Position numbers and translations under genes: made by a program. DNA of 12,575 bases from Candidatus Woesearchaeota archaeon. Lineage in GTDB: Archaea; Nanobdellota; Nanobdellia; SCGC-AAA011-G17; GW2011-AR17. The DNA is taken from positions 1 to 12,575 of the forward strand of contig SICW01000020.1 in NCBI GenBank assembly GCA_009691355.1, written 5' to 3'. The notes under the pieces are model-generated. The model saw only the letters and a list, made by a program, of their open reading frames with translations, did not search any database and had not been told where the DNA came from. Position 1 is the stretch's first letter. The number at the start of each line of letters is the position of its first letter. Below are positions 6,706-12,575 of the stretch, piece after piece.

Positions 6706-7130
6706 CAGAAAATCATATTGTGATTAATGCAGAGGGAATTATTTTAGGAAGACTTTGTAGTTATGTTGCAAAAAAGGCATTGCTTGGATACACGGTTGAT
6801 GTGGTGAATGTTGAAAAAGCAATTGTCACAGGGGACAAGGATGTTGTTCTTGCAAAATATAAACGATTTAGTAGAATGGGTGGACCTTCCTTTGGGCCTT
6901 TTATTGGAAGAAGTTCACGAGAGTTGTTTAAGAGAAGTCTTAAGAGAATGCTTCCGCATAAGATCGCACGTGGAGTTCAAGCATTTGCTCGAGTAAAAGC
7001 TTATAAAGGATTGCCATTACGCTATAAAGATCTAAAATTAGAAACGTTACTAAATTCAAATGTTTCTAAGCTTCCAAATACTAAATATATCAAATTGGAA
7101 AGAGTTACTGAATTTTTGGGTGGAAAATGA
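6702..7130 (+). CDS. rpl13: Ribosomal protein L13 (uL13)
   Basis: A 142-residue large-subunit assembly protein. Diagnostic segments: IINAEG-like start (IVINAEGIILGRLCSYVAKK), VVNVEKAIVTGDKDVVL, and the loop FKRSLKRMLPHKIARGVQAF followed by RVKAYKGLP. The length is normal for archaea. It has 4-base overlaps on both sides (rpl18e and rps9), typical of this operon. Confidence 0.96.
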   Translation: MTENHIVINAEGIILGRLCSYVAKKALLGYTVDVVNVEKAIVTGDKDVVLAKYKRFSRMGGPSFGPFIGRSSRELFKRSLKRMLPHKIARGVQAFARVKAYKGLPLRYKDLKLETLLNSNVSKLPNTKYIKLERVTEFLGGK

Positions 7131-7525
7131 AAGTTGTACAAGTATCAGGAAAAAGAAAACGAGCTGTTGCTCGCGCACGATTGAAAGAAGGTAAGGGAGT
7201 TGTTCGAATCAATGCTTTGACTCTTGAGGGAGTAACTCCACAGTTAGCGAAGCTTATGATTATGGAACCGCTTGTTCTTGCAGGAGATCTTTCAAAAAGT
7301 GTAGATATTGAAATTCATGTTCAGGGTGGTGGCTGGCATTCTCAAGCAGAAGCAGTTCGCCTTGTTGTTGCACGGGCACTTGTCTTGCATAGTGGCTCTA
7401 AAGCATTGAAACAAAAATTTTTAGATTATGATAGGCATCTTTTAGTTGCAGATACAAGAAGAGCAGAAGCTTCTAAACCTAACGATTCCAAGCCTAGAGC
7501 TGCACGTCAGAAATCATACCGTTAA
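7127..7525 (+). CDS. rps9: Ribosomal protein S9 (uS9)
   Basis: A 132-residue head protein. It begins VVQVSGKRKRAVARARLKEG. The middle VQGGGWHSQAEAVRLVVARA is the family core. The tail ending ARQKSYR is the standard uS9 end whose last Arg contacts the P-site tRNA. The ATGA overlap with rpl13 indicates coupled translation. A 14-base gap with a good ribosome binding site separates it from rpoN. Confidence 0.96.
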   Translation: MKVVQVSGKRKRAVARARLKEGKGVVRINALTLEGVTPQLAKLMIMEPLVLAGDLSKSVDIEIHVQGGGWHSQAEAVRLVVARALVLHSGSKALKQKFLDYDRHLLVADTRRAEASKPNDSKPRAARQKSYR

Positions 7526-7539
7526 AGGAGACCAAGAAA

Positions 7540-7737
7540 ATGATTATACCTATTCGCTGTGCATCCTGTGGAAAACCTATTGCTCAACTTTGGGGCGATT
7601 ATCAAAGAAGAACAGCACAAGGTGAAAGTGCAAAGACAGTTATGGATGAATTAGGATTAGTTCGATACTGTTGCAGAGCACAATTCATGGGTCATGTTGA
7701 TCTGATTGATGAGATTGCGAAGTTTAAGAAAGGGTAA
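7540..7737 (+). CDS. rpoN: DNA-directed RNA polymerase subunit Rpo10/RpoN (Rpb10 homologue)
   Basis: A 65-residue zinc-bundle subunit that joins Rpo3 and Rpo11 in the polymerase assembly platform. It begins MIIPIRCASCGKPI, and zinc ligands are Cys7, Cys10, Cys44 and Cys45 (CX2CG and YCCR), exactly the family pattern. The length is normal. GGAG at 7527-7530 lies 9 bases before the ATG. It is the last gene of the operon here; rpoK, enolase and rps2, which follow in many archaea, are absent. Confidence 0.97.
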   Translation: MIIPIRCASCGKPIAQLWGDYQRRTAQGESAKTVMDELGLVRYCCRAQFMGHVDLIDEIAKFKKG

Positions 7738-7744
7738 TTTTCTT
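7735..7744 (+). terminator. Weak T-rich end of the ribosomal operon
   Basis: TAATTTTCTT spans the rpoN stop, with no hairpin. The rest of the gap to 7837 holds only 16-17-codon ORFs (for example ATG at 7763) without promoter support, and no convincing RNA gene. Low confidence. Confidence 0.25.
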
Positions 7745-7836
7745 TAATGAACTGGGAATGTTATGAAACCAGTAGTTTTTACCGTTGTACATCCTGAGAG
7801 TTATTTCTTATGCTGAAGCACTCACTCTGTTGTAGA

Positions 7837-7848
7837 AATCATTATAAA
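7837..7848 (+). promoter_or_regulatory. TATA promoter of the SprT-like gene
   Basis: AAATCATTATAAA, with TTATAAA at 7842-7848 (centre 7845), exactly 26 bases before the ATG at 7871. This predicts a leaderless mRNA. Confidence 0.65.
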
Positions 7849-7870
7849 CTTTTTTTCTTCTTTATACATT

Positions 7871-8311
7871 ATGAGAGATGAGCAATGGTTGAAAGATCGA
7901 TTAGATCAGATGTGGATTTTATTATTCCCAGATATTGAACGAAAGAATACGGTTGTTATTCGTTTTAAAGGACGTTGGAAGAATAAGTTTGGGCATATTC
8001 GTATGCTGAAAAATAAAGATACAGAAATTGTTGTGAATTCTCTGTTTATGCATGAACAAGTGCCAGAAGCAATGGTGGATGCAACGATTGCGCATGAACT
8101 CGTTCATTATATGCATGGCTTTCAAAGTCCACATCCTAAGTTGTATAAACATCCTCATGCTGGTGGCATTGTTACACGTGAACTTAAAAGAAGGGGATTT
8201 TCTCATATTCTCGTTGTAGAAAGAGAGTTTCTTAAGAATGATTGGTATAAACTGCATAGAGAACTTACTGGGCAGAAACAAGTATCATTTCTTCAGAGGC
8301 TTTTTGGTTAG
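7871..8311 (+). CDS. SprT-like zinc metalloprotease domain protein
   Basis: A 146-residue predicted cytosolic metalloprotease of the SprT/zincin type. The active-site motif is HELVH at 75-79 (His75, Glu76, His79) in ATIAHELVHYMHGF. A nearby HPHAGG (His94, His96) offers the third zinc ligand, followed by the Arg/Gly-rich RELKRRGF that is typical of the group. There is no C-terminal zinc ribbon, so this is the short form. Eukaryotic Spartan, with a related domain, cuts DNA-protein crosslinks; whether this one does is unknown. The start is set by the leaderless promoter 26 bases upstream. It converges on rnp4. Confidence 0.82.
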   Translation: MRDEQWLKDRLDQMWILLFPDIERKNTVVIRFKGRWKNKFGHIRMLKNKDTEIVVNSLFMHEQVPEAMVDATIAHELVHYMHGFQSPHPKLYKHPHAGGIVTRELKRRGFSHILVVEREFLKNDWYKLHRELTGQKQVSFLQRLFG

Positions 8312-8333
8312 TATTTTGTAGCCTCGAAGTCTT

Positions 8334-8360
8334 TATAGTCTCTTTTTGCTTTCTTTTGGT
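8334..8360 (+). terminator. T-rich tract in the convergent gap after the SprT gene
   Basis: Between the two converging stops (8311 and 8383) the + strand holds TCTCTTTTTGCTTTCTTTT, a possible oligo-T termination zone for the SprT transcript. There is no hairpin and no matching run for the - strand. Confidence 0.3.
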
Positions 8361-8382
8361 TATGGTTTTGTATCCAACTATC

Positions 8383-8700
8383 TTATAACTTTCTTTTAGT
8401 GAGTGGAATTCGAGTATATTTCTTGCAGACCTTACAATAGGTAATGATTTTTCCATTTCGTGTTCGGTTTGTTGCATTGACTCCGGAGAGTAGAAAACTA
8501 TAGCAATGTTTACAGAAATGTCTTTTTTGGATTTTAGTGAGACGTATATTCATTTTCATTGCTATACGCCGAGCTATGGCAATGTAGCGGTTTGCACGCT
8601 CTGCATTCTTTGTAAACACGTCCTCTGCTTTTTTGAAGAGTATTTCCATACGCTCTACAGCGAGCTTTTTTTGTTTCTCTGGGTCTATATTTTTCTTCAT
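8383..8700 (-). CDS. rnp4: Ribonuclease P protein component 4 (Rpp21/Rpr2)
   Basis: A 105-residue subunit of archaeal RNase P, which removes the 5' leader of precursor tRNAs; Rpp21 works as a pair with Rpp29 on the specificity domain. The N-terminal helices include AERANRYIAIARRIAMKMNI, then the zinc ribbon with Cys63/Cys66 (RHFCKHCYSFLLSG) and Cys89/Cys92 (ITYCKVCKKYTRIPL). The length fits archaeal forms. There is no good ribosome binding site, but the ATG directly follows the TAG of a 26-codon ORF, which suggests translation by termination and reinitiation. Not paired here with the CRM-domain (YhbY-like) gene often seen beside rnp4. Confidence 0.93.
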   Translation of the reverse strand: MKKNIDPEKQKKLAVERMEILFKKAEDVFTKNAERANRYIAIARRIAMKMNIRLTKIQKRHFCKHCYSFLLSGVNATNRTRNGKIITYCKVCKKYTRIPLTKRKL

Positions 8701-8781
8701 CTAGTCATCACTATCTTTACTTTCTCTTTCAAAAAAGACATTGTCCGCAGTTACAGACCGAAGTCCTAACCTTGGTTTCAT
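8701..8781 (-). CDS. Candidate 26-residue small protein upstream of rnp4
   Basis: An ATG at 8781 opens a 26-codon frame, beginning MKPRLGLRSV and ending acidic (ERESKDSDD), whose TAG abuts the rnp4 ATG. The TATA-like ATTTAAAG upstream (centre 8806.5) is 25.5 bases from this ATG, the same spacing as the other leaderless genes here, so the mRNA would begin at this start codon. It is either a real small protein or an upstream ORF that sets rnp4 translation. I recognise no homology. Confidence 0.5.
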   Translation of the reverse strand: MKPRLGLRSVTADNVFFERESKDSDD

Positions 8782-8802
8782 ATCTATACTATAGTTTTGT
8801 AG

Positions 8803-8814
8803 CTTTAAATGTAT
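8803..8814 (-). promoter_or_regulatory. TATA promoter of the small ORF-rnp4 unit
   Basis: On the - strand ATACATTTAAAG, with TTTAAA at 8804-8809. The predicted start is at about 8780-8781, on the small ORF's ATG. Confidence 0.6.
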
Positions 8815-8830
8815 TATGTACTTGTGTATA

Positions 8831-8845
8831 AGAAAAGAATTTAAA
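8831..8845 (+). promoter_or_regulatory. Orphan BRE/TATA-like element facing ksgA
   Basis: AGAAAAGAATTTAAA is one of the best BRE/TATA matches in the window. It points rightward with a predicted start near 8868, but no coding gene follows on that strand. T7 and T6 runs at 8849-8867 lie between box and start. The TTTAAA core could also act leftward for rnp4. The rest of the 8782-8920 gap shows no other gene. Confidence 0.3.
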
Positions 8846-8920
8846 CGCTTTTTTTGCTGTCTTTTTTGTGGAGTATCTTACTGTTTCTCCTTTGAGGTAT
8901 AGTGATTTATAATTGTTTCT

Positions 8921-9643
8921 TTATTCAAACTTGATTTGAATTTCTTCTATTTCTTTTAAAGTCAGGTTGATGATGTTTTTTTCTTGCAGTGCGGGGCGAA
9001 GACTAAAAGAAATCTCTTGTAATGCTTCAGATTTTGTTTTTCCCATTTTCATGAGGATCTCTTTCAAAGCATTCTTTGTTTTTTTATCGTACTGGGAGAG
9101 AAATGATTTTAGAAATTTTGCGGGGGTGTTTTTTCGGGCTATTTTAATTAATGCAGATTCTACTTTTGGTTGTGGATCAAAGGCTTGTTTTGGAATACGT
9201 TCAAGATATTCTATGTTGTAAAATGTTTCCATAAGTAGATGTAAACGTGAGGGCACGTAGCCTTGTAATAAGTCTGTAAATTTATCTGGGACCACGAGTA
9301 CGAGTGTTTCAAATTCATATCGTGTAAAAATCCATAGAAGTGGTTCACAGATAGTGTAAGGAAGGTTTGAGACACATTTTGTAAACTCTGGGAGCTTTTG
9401 CTGCGTTGCATCGGCTTGTATAAAGGTTATATTTTTCTCTTGTTTGAGTTCTTCCTTTAGTTTTTGGAGAAGTTCTTTATCTTTTTCAATGACTGTAAGA
9501 ATTTTGCCTTTTCCTATAAGCAATTTGGTGAGGTTTCCTGTTCCGGGACCAATTTCGAGAATACTGTCTTCTTTTTTGAGCGATGCAGCTGTTACAATCC
9601 TTTGTAGAAGTTCTTCATCAATCATGAAATGTTGGTCAAGCAT
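8921..9643 (-). CDS. ksgA: 16S rRNA dimethyladenosine transferase KsgA/RsmA (Dim1)
   Basis: A 240-residue methyltransferase that dimethylates two adjacent adenosines near the 3' end of 16S rRNA during late small-subunit assembly. Visible: QHFMID at 4-9 (family QxFLID), SAM-binding ILEIGPGTGNLT at 28-39, VIEKD with the acidic residue at 53, Asp78, and the catalytic NLPYTICEPL starting at Asn93. The C-terminal domain follows (PKQAFDPQPKVESALI). It is shorter than the usual 260-270 residues, mainly because almost nothing precedes QHF; an in-frame stop four codons upstream shows the N-terminus really is short. The start overlaps the end of the kinase gene by 22 bases, so it is probably cotranscribed and translationally coupled. 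Confidence 0.94.
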   Translation of the reverse strand: MLDQHFMIDEELLQRIVTAASLKKEDSILEIGPGTGNLTKLLIGKGKILTVIEKDKELLQKLKEELKQEKNITFIQADATQQKLPEFTKCVSNLPYTICEPLLWIFTRYEFETLVLVVPDKFTDLLQGYVPSRLHLLMETFYNIEYLERIPKQAFDPQPKVESALIKIARKNTPAKFLKSFLSQYDKKTKNALKEILMKMGKTKSEALQEISFSLRPALQEKNIINLTLKEIEEIQIKFE

Positions 9644-10164
9644 TTTTGTATATCTTTATAGTCTTTTTCGGCGTAGGTTTGTTTATATTTCTTTGCTTTT
9701 TCAAGGAGAGATTTAGAAGGGAAGTATTTGGTTATGAATTGACACGTTTGTGTGACATTCTTAGGTGCAGGTGTTCTTTTACAGCGTTCAAAGTCTAAAA
9801 GGATAAGCTTACCTTTTCTTACAATGCCGTTTTTTGTAACACGGTGCATCTCTAATTTATTTACTTTCATTGTATCAAGAGTGTAGGCTTGTTCTAAGAG
9901 TTGTTTGAATATTTTTAGTTGCTCTTTTTGGTTATGTGTTTGAAGGTACTCTTCTAGGTTTGGACCTTCAATGTATTCCATGTAGATTTTGTTTTCTTGC
10001 AGTTTGAGATACTTTGGTCCTAGGCCTTTTTTGTTGAGTATTTGCAGCCACTGTGCTTCGTTTTCTATGCGGTTTATTGCCTGTATATCTTTTCTTTCTT
10101 CTTTGATAATTATTTCTCCATCTTTGTAAATAAGTGAGCGTTTTCCTCGAGCAAAAAGTTCCAT
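9622..10164 (-). CDS. Small atypical protein kinase-like protein (COG2112-like)
   Basis: From the ATG at 10164 the protein has 180 residues. It looks like a reduced Ser/Thr kinase-like fold: IIIKEER with Lys21 as possible ATP-binding Lys, Glu34/36 as helix C Glu, hinge IYMEYIEGPNLEEYL at about 60-74, a degenerate catalytic loop MHRVTKN (His107, Asn112, no HxD Asp), and LLDFERC with Asp124 as the metal-binding DFG-like Asp. This matches the archaeal COG2112 'predicted Ser/Thr kinase' group from memory; the substrate is unknown. The frame is open to 10218, but that would put the TATA box inside the gene, and the chosen ATG lies 26.5 bases from its centre. It overlaps ksgA, so it may act with ribosome assembly. 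Confidence 0.72.
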   Translation of the reverse strand: MELFARGKRSLIYKDGEIIIKEERKDIQAINRIENEAQWLQILNKKGLGPKYLKLQENKIYMEYIEGPNLEEYLQTHNQKEQLKIFKQLLEQAYTLDTMKVNKLEMHRVTKNGIVRKGKLILLDFERCKRTPAPKNVTQTCQFITKYFPSKSLLEKAKKYKQTYAEKDYKDIQKCLTNIS

Positions 10165-10179
10165 ATATTCTCTTACGAT

Positions 10180-10194
10180 GGAAAGCTTTATAAA
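10180..10194. promoter_or_regulatory. Shared divergent TATA promoter (kinase-ksgA / surface protein)
   Basis: The palindrome TTTATAAA (10187-10194) lies between the divergent ATGs. Leftward, its centre (10190.5) is 26.5 bases from the kinase ATG (leaderless). Rightward, the predicted start is near 10217, giving a 14-base leader with GAGG at 10220-10223. GGAAAGC before the box is a BRE-like element for the rightward gene. Confidence 0.65.
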
Positions 10195-10230
10195 ATAATT
10201 CCCCTTAAAGGAATTCAAAGAGGAATATGA

Positions 10231-12048
10231 ATGAAAAAGAGGTCAGTAGTTATTTCTAGTGTTTTGTTCTTAGTACTTTTGCTACCTTTTGTCTTTGCAG
10301 AGGATAATACTACTGGTTTTTCTGCACAAAATGGCTATGATTGGCTTTATGATCAAATCGGAAGTGATGGATCTGTAAATAGTGAAGTCACACAGACGGC
10401 TTTAGCAGTTATGGCTCTAGATACGCAATCTTATGACACAACAGATTCTCAGAGCTGGCTAACATCCCAACTTTCTACAGATTATTGTTACCCTACTTCT
10501 CCATGTACAACAACTGATACTGCTTTTAGCGTTCTTGCATTAAATCAATTACAAAGTGATGGAGATTTTGATTCTATTAATTCTTGGTACCAAGATGCTC
10601 TTTCTGCATCTGATCTCTCTGGAGAATGGGATTTAGAAGTAGTTACTTCTGCTACGGGTAGTTGTGTCGTTTCCTATGACCTTGAGGATATTCTTCAAGA
10701 AATAACGATTACTGTTGAAGAAGGAGTTTTTACGGAGTGTGGTGATACACATTTTTTAGACCTTGATAGTTGTTTACAATCAGGACTTATTTCTGCAAAT
10801 CCAGGAATAACTTTGACTGTTGATTGTAGCACACTTGAAGGGAGTGTTGTTCTTACTCATCTTTATCAGAGTTCTTCTACCTTTTACTTGCTTGCAAATG
10901 AAAATGCTGCTGATGCAGAGTTTCAAATAAATAATGGTTGTTATGGAAAGTCTTCTGGAAGTAGCTGTGATTTAGATAGTACTTTGTATAGTAATTGGGC
11001 TTTAGGAAAATTGGGGAGTACGATTAATACTTTAGTGTACTTAAAAGAAAATTATGATGATACTAACCCTAGTAGGGTTGCGCTTATGTATCTTGTGACC
11101 AAGGATACAAGTTATTTAGATACTCTTGCTTCCTTGCAAAAGAGTGATGGAAGTTTTGATAGAGATTCTTATACTACGGCTATAGCAATTCTTGCTTTGA
11201 GTGATACGACAACATACTCTACAAATGTTGAGGATGCAAAATCCTATTTACGTGAAGAACAGACTACAGATGGAGATTGGGGTGGAAGTGTTCAAACGAC
11301 TGCAATGGTCCTCTATGCTGCTTTCCAAAGTGAATCTGTGACTCCTGGTGTTTCTACAGGTGGCGATGATACGTCTGTAGATAGCTCTGAGTGTGAAAAA
11401 AATGCGGATTGTGAGCTTCTCTATGGAACTGATTATAGCTGTGATGCTGGATCTTGTAGTTATACTTCAAGCACGGGTAGTTGTCAAACGGATGCAGACT
11501 GTGATACTGGTGAGGTTTGTTTAGATGATGGATGTGTTGCAAGTGATTGTGATTATGGCCAATATTGCACTGCTGGAAAAGCTTGTTGTGATTATAGTGC
11601 AGGGTATAATGAAAATGTGTATAACTGTCCAAGTGATTGTAATTGTGGAGATGGGATTTGTGATGATATAGAAACAGATTCTAGTTCTTCTGATGAGTAT
11701 TATTGTGCAGAAGATTGTGGTGGTGAAGATACAACTAGTACAGATGAAGATACAGAAGATACTACTTCAACAACGACAACAAGTTCTGATGAAGGAAGTA
11801 GCTGGTTATTGTATGTGGTACTGTTCTTAGTTTTCATAGGTTTAGGTGTAGGTGGATACTTTGCATACAAGAAGGGAATGTTTGATAGTCTCTTAAGCAA
11901 ATTCAAAAAGGGAGGAAAAGGGTCTTCTGGATTTAGTCAGCCATCATCCGCTTATAATCCTTTTACGAGTAAACTGCCTCCACAACAGTCTCCTCAACAA
12001 AGGTCTCCTTTTGGTGCTCCGCCTCAACAACCTAAGCGTCCTTTTTAG
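10231..12048 (+). CDS. Membrane-anchored surface protein with cyclase-like repeats and cysteine-rich region
   Basis: A 605-residue type I membrane protein; function unknown. Order: signal peptide 1-23 (hydrophobic 7-22, likely cut after VFA); repeats resembling the alpha/alpha-toroid of squalene cyclase/prenyltransferases (SDGSVNSEVTQTALAVMAL at 45-63, DTAFSVLALNQLQSDG, SLQKSDGSFDRDSYTTAIAI at 301-320, TTDGDWGGSVQTTAMVLYAA at 345-364); an apparent beta-rich insert with several Cys at about 131-250; an 18-Cys region 388-496 (CX5C spacings, EGF/Dickkopf-like look); a Thr/Ser/Asp stalk 497-523; membrane helix about 525-546; Lys-rich stop-transfer; and a Gly/Pro/Gln/Ser tail to 605 inside the cell. 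No cyclase DXDD-type motif is seen, so binding or scaffolding is more likely than catalysis. GAGG lies 7 bases before the ATG. A related gene pair continues downstream. Confidence 0.8.
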   Translation: MKKRSVVISSVLFLVLLLPFVFAEDNTTGFSAQNGYDWLYDQIGSDGSVNSEVTQTALAVMALDTQSYDTTDSQSWLTSQLSTDYCYPTSPCTTTDTAFSVLALNQLQSDGDFDSINSWYQDALSASDLSGEWDLEVVTSATGSCVVSYDLEDILQEITITVEEGVFTECGDTHFLDLDSCLQSGLISANPGITLTVDCSTLEGSVVLTHLYQSSSTFYLLANENAADAEFQINNGCYGKSSGSSCDLDSTLYSNWALGKLGSTINTLVYLKENYDDTNPSRVALMYLVTKDTSYLDTLASLQKSDGSFDRDSYTTAIAILALSDTTTYSTNVEDAKSYLREEQTTDGDWGGSVQTTAMVLYAAFQSESVTPGVSTGGDDTSVDSSECEKNADCELLYGTDYSCDAGSCSYTSSTGSCQTDADCDTGEVCLDDGCVASDCDYGQYCTAGKACCDYSAGYNENVYNCPSDCNCGDGICDDIETDSSSSDEYYCAEDCGGEDTTSTDEDTEDTTSTTTTSSDEGSSWLLYVVLFLVFIGLGVGGYFAYKKGMFDSLLSKFKKGGKGSSGFSQPSSAYNPFTSKLPPQQSPQQRSPFGAPPQQPKRPF

Positions 12049-12052
12049 ATCT

Positions 12053-12575
12053 ATGAGAGTATACCTTATTCTTTGTGCTTTTCTTTTTCTTATTCCTGTA
12101 GCTTCTGCAGCTTCTTTGACTGTGTCTGATGAAAGCTATCTTGCAGGAGAAACTGTGCAAGCAACTGTTGAAGAGCAAACTGTTACGAGTGGAAGTATTT
12201 TGCTTGTTGATGGAAATGGAACTGTTGTGAGTATTAGCCCTTTGTTTAGTGAGTATAGAGATGGTTTTACATTGCTTTACTTCAATTTACCTGTAACGCT
12301 TTCAGTTGGGGAATATACTCTTTCTGTGGGAAGTCTCCAAGATACTTTTACTGTTGTGCAAGGAAGTCCGGTGCTGCGTATTAAGCCTGGAGTAATTATT
12401 CTGAGTTCTGGTTCTACAAGTTTTTCTGTAGATGTTTCTGCTCAGGGGGATGGAACGACAATGCTTGTACAAGCTTCTGATTCTACTTTACGACCGAGGA
12501 AATCTAGTGTGACCGTGAGTACGTCCATGACAAAAACGGTCTATGTTGATTATGCGTATTCTGATGTGTACGAAG
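12053..12575 (+). CDS. Secreted or surface protein with Ig-like beta domains, 5' part (cut by window edge)
   Basis: The ATG at 12053 opens 174 codons to the right edge. A signal peptide (MRVYLILCAFLFLIPVASAA, cut likely after the AxA) is followed by beta-rich sequence with the look of Ig-like/macroglobulin repeats: YLAGETVQATVEE, then GEYTLSVGSLQDTFTVVQG, and a second similar unit beginning near LRIKPGVIILSSGS. It starts 4 bases after the previous stop with no promoter between, so it is probably cotranscribed with the surface protein before it. The family cannot be fixed from this fragment. Confidence 0.75.
   Translation, partial: MRVYLILCAFLFLIPVASAASLTVSDESYLAGETVQATVEEQTVTSGSILLVDGNGTVVSISPLFSEYRDGFTLLYFNLPVTLSVGEYTLSVGSLQDTFTVVQGSPVLRIKPGVIILSSGSTSFSVDVSAQGDGTTMLVQASDSTLRPRKSSVTVSTSMTKTVYVDYAYSDVYE

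Noticed and set aside
7738..7837. Possible C/D box small RNA or 16-17-codon peptides after rpoN
   Set aside because: CTGA-like boxes occur, but no proper RTGATGA box lies at guide spacing; the tiny ORFs lack promoter or ribosome binding site support.
8265..8477. 70-codon reverse ORF at the rnp4 3' end
   Set aside because: It overlaps the end of rnp4 in another frame and the SprT end, has no promoter or ribosome binding site, and its composition looks like a shadow.
8868..8890. GGAG/CTCC hairpin as a structured RNA
   Set aside because: Only four base pairs around a long loop, not enough to call an RNA structure.
11380..11780. Short repeated DNA in the Cys/Thr-rich region as a CRISPR or tandem array
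   Set aside because: The repetition is codon-level low complexity within one open frame; there are no regular direct repeats with unique spacers.
11354..11906. Reverse ORFs rich in His/Asn or Ser/Val opposite the surface protein
   Set aside because: They are antisense reflections of the Cys-rich and Thr/Ser/Asp-rich coding repeats, with no independent signals.

Overview
This AT-rich window is archaeal. It carries archaeal-type ribosomal proteins (L21e, L18e, and S13, S4, S11, L13 and S9 of the archaeal/eukaryotic type), RNA polymerase subunits Rpo4 (RpoF), Rpo3 (RpoD) and Rpo10 (RpoN), a DUF655 protein, the RNase P subunit Rpp21, an Elp3 protein and TATA/BRE promoters. Short genes, tight packing, a broken-up ribosomal gene order and large cysteine-rich surface proteins suggest a small-genome DPANN lineage (Woesearchaeota/Pacearchaeota-like). 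That placement is inference.

Layout. 1-567 (-): N-terminal part of Elp3, cut by the left edge. 620-1979 (+): an RDD membrane protein overlapping an SppA-type membrane serine protease. 2054-3248 (+): rpl21e-rpoF-DUF655, a conserved archaeal cluster. 3251-3772 (-): an unrecognised protein with a doubtful start. 3948-7737 (+): one long information-processing operon, rps13-rps4-rps11-rpoD-tRNA-Leu-rpl18e-rpl13-rps9-rpoN, mostly with zero gaps or 4-base ATGA overlaps. 7871-8311 (+): a leaderless SprT-like zinc metalloprotease. 8383-8781 (-): a candidate 26-residue small protein abutting the RNase P subunit gene rnp4. 8921-10164 (-): a small atypical kinase overlapping ksgA/rsmA. 10231-12575 (+): two secreted or surface-anchored proteins. 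The first has a squalene-cyclase-like repeat ectodomain, an 18-cysteine region, a Thr/Ser/Asp stalk, one membrane helix and a Pro/Gln tail. The second starts with a signal peptide and beta-rich, Ig-like sequence and runs off the right edge.

Promoters show a regular pattern. Five genes (elp3, the RDD gene, the SprT gene, the small ORF before rnp4, and the kinase) have a TATA-like box centred 25-28 bases before the start codon, as expected for leaderless mRNAs. Two of these boxes are perfect 8-base palindromes (ATTTAAAT, TTTATAAA) lying between divergent genes, so one TATA box may serve both directions. By contrast, the rpl21e and surface-protein genes have short leaders with a purine-rich ribosome binding site.

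Most of the window is housekeeping. The points worth a second look are: a tRNA-Leu(GAG) with C instead of U at position 33; the small ORF before rnp4; the shared palindromic TATA boxes; the unknown gene at 3251-3772 with an apparently out-of-frame ATG; the displaced ksgA; and the surface-protein pair. I see no CRISPR array, insertion sequence, toxin-antitoxin pair or obvious new defence system.
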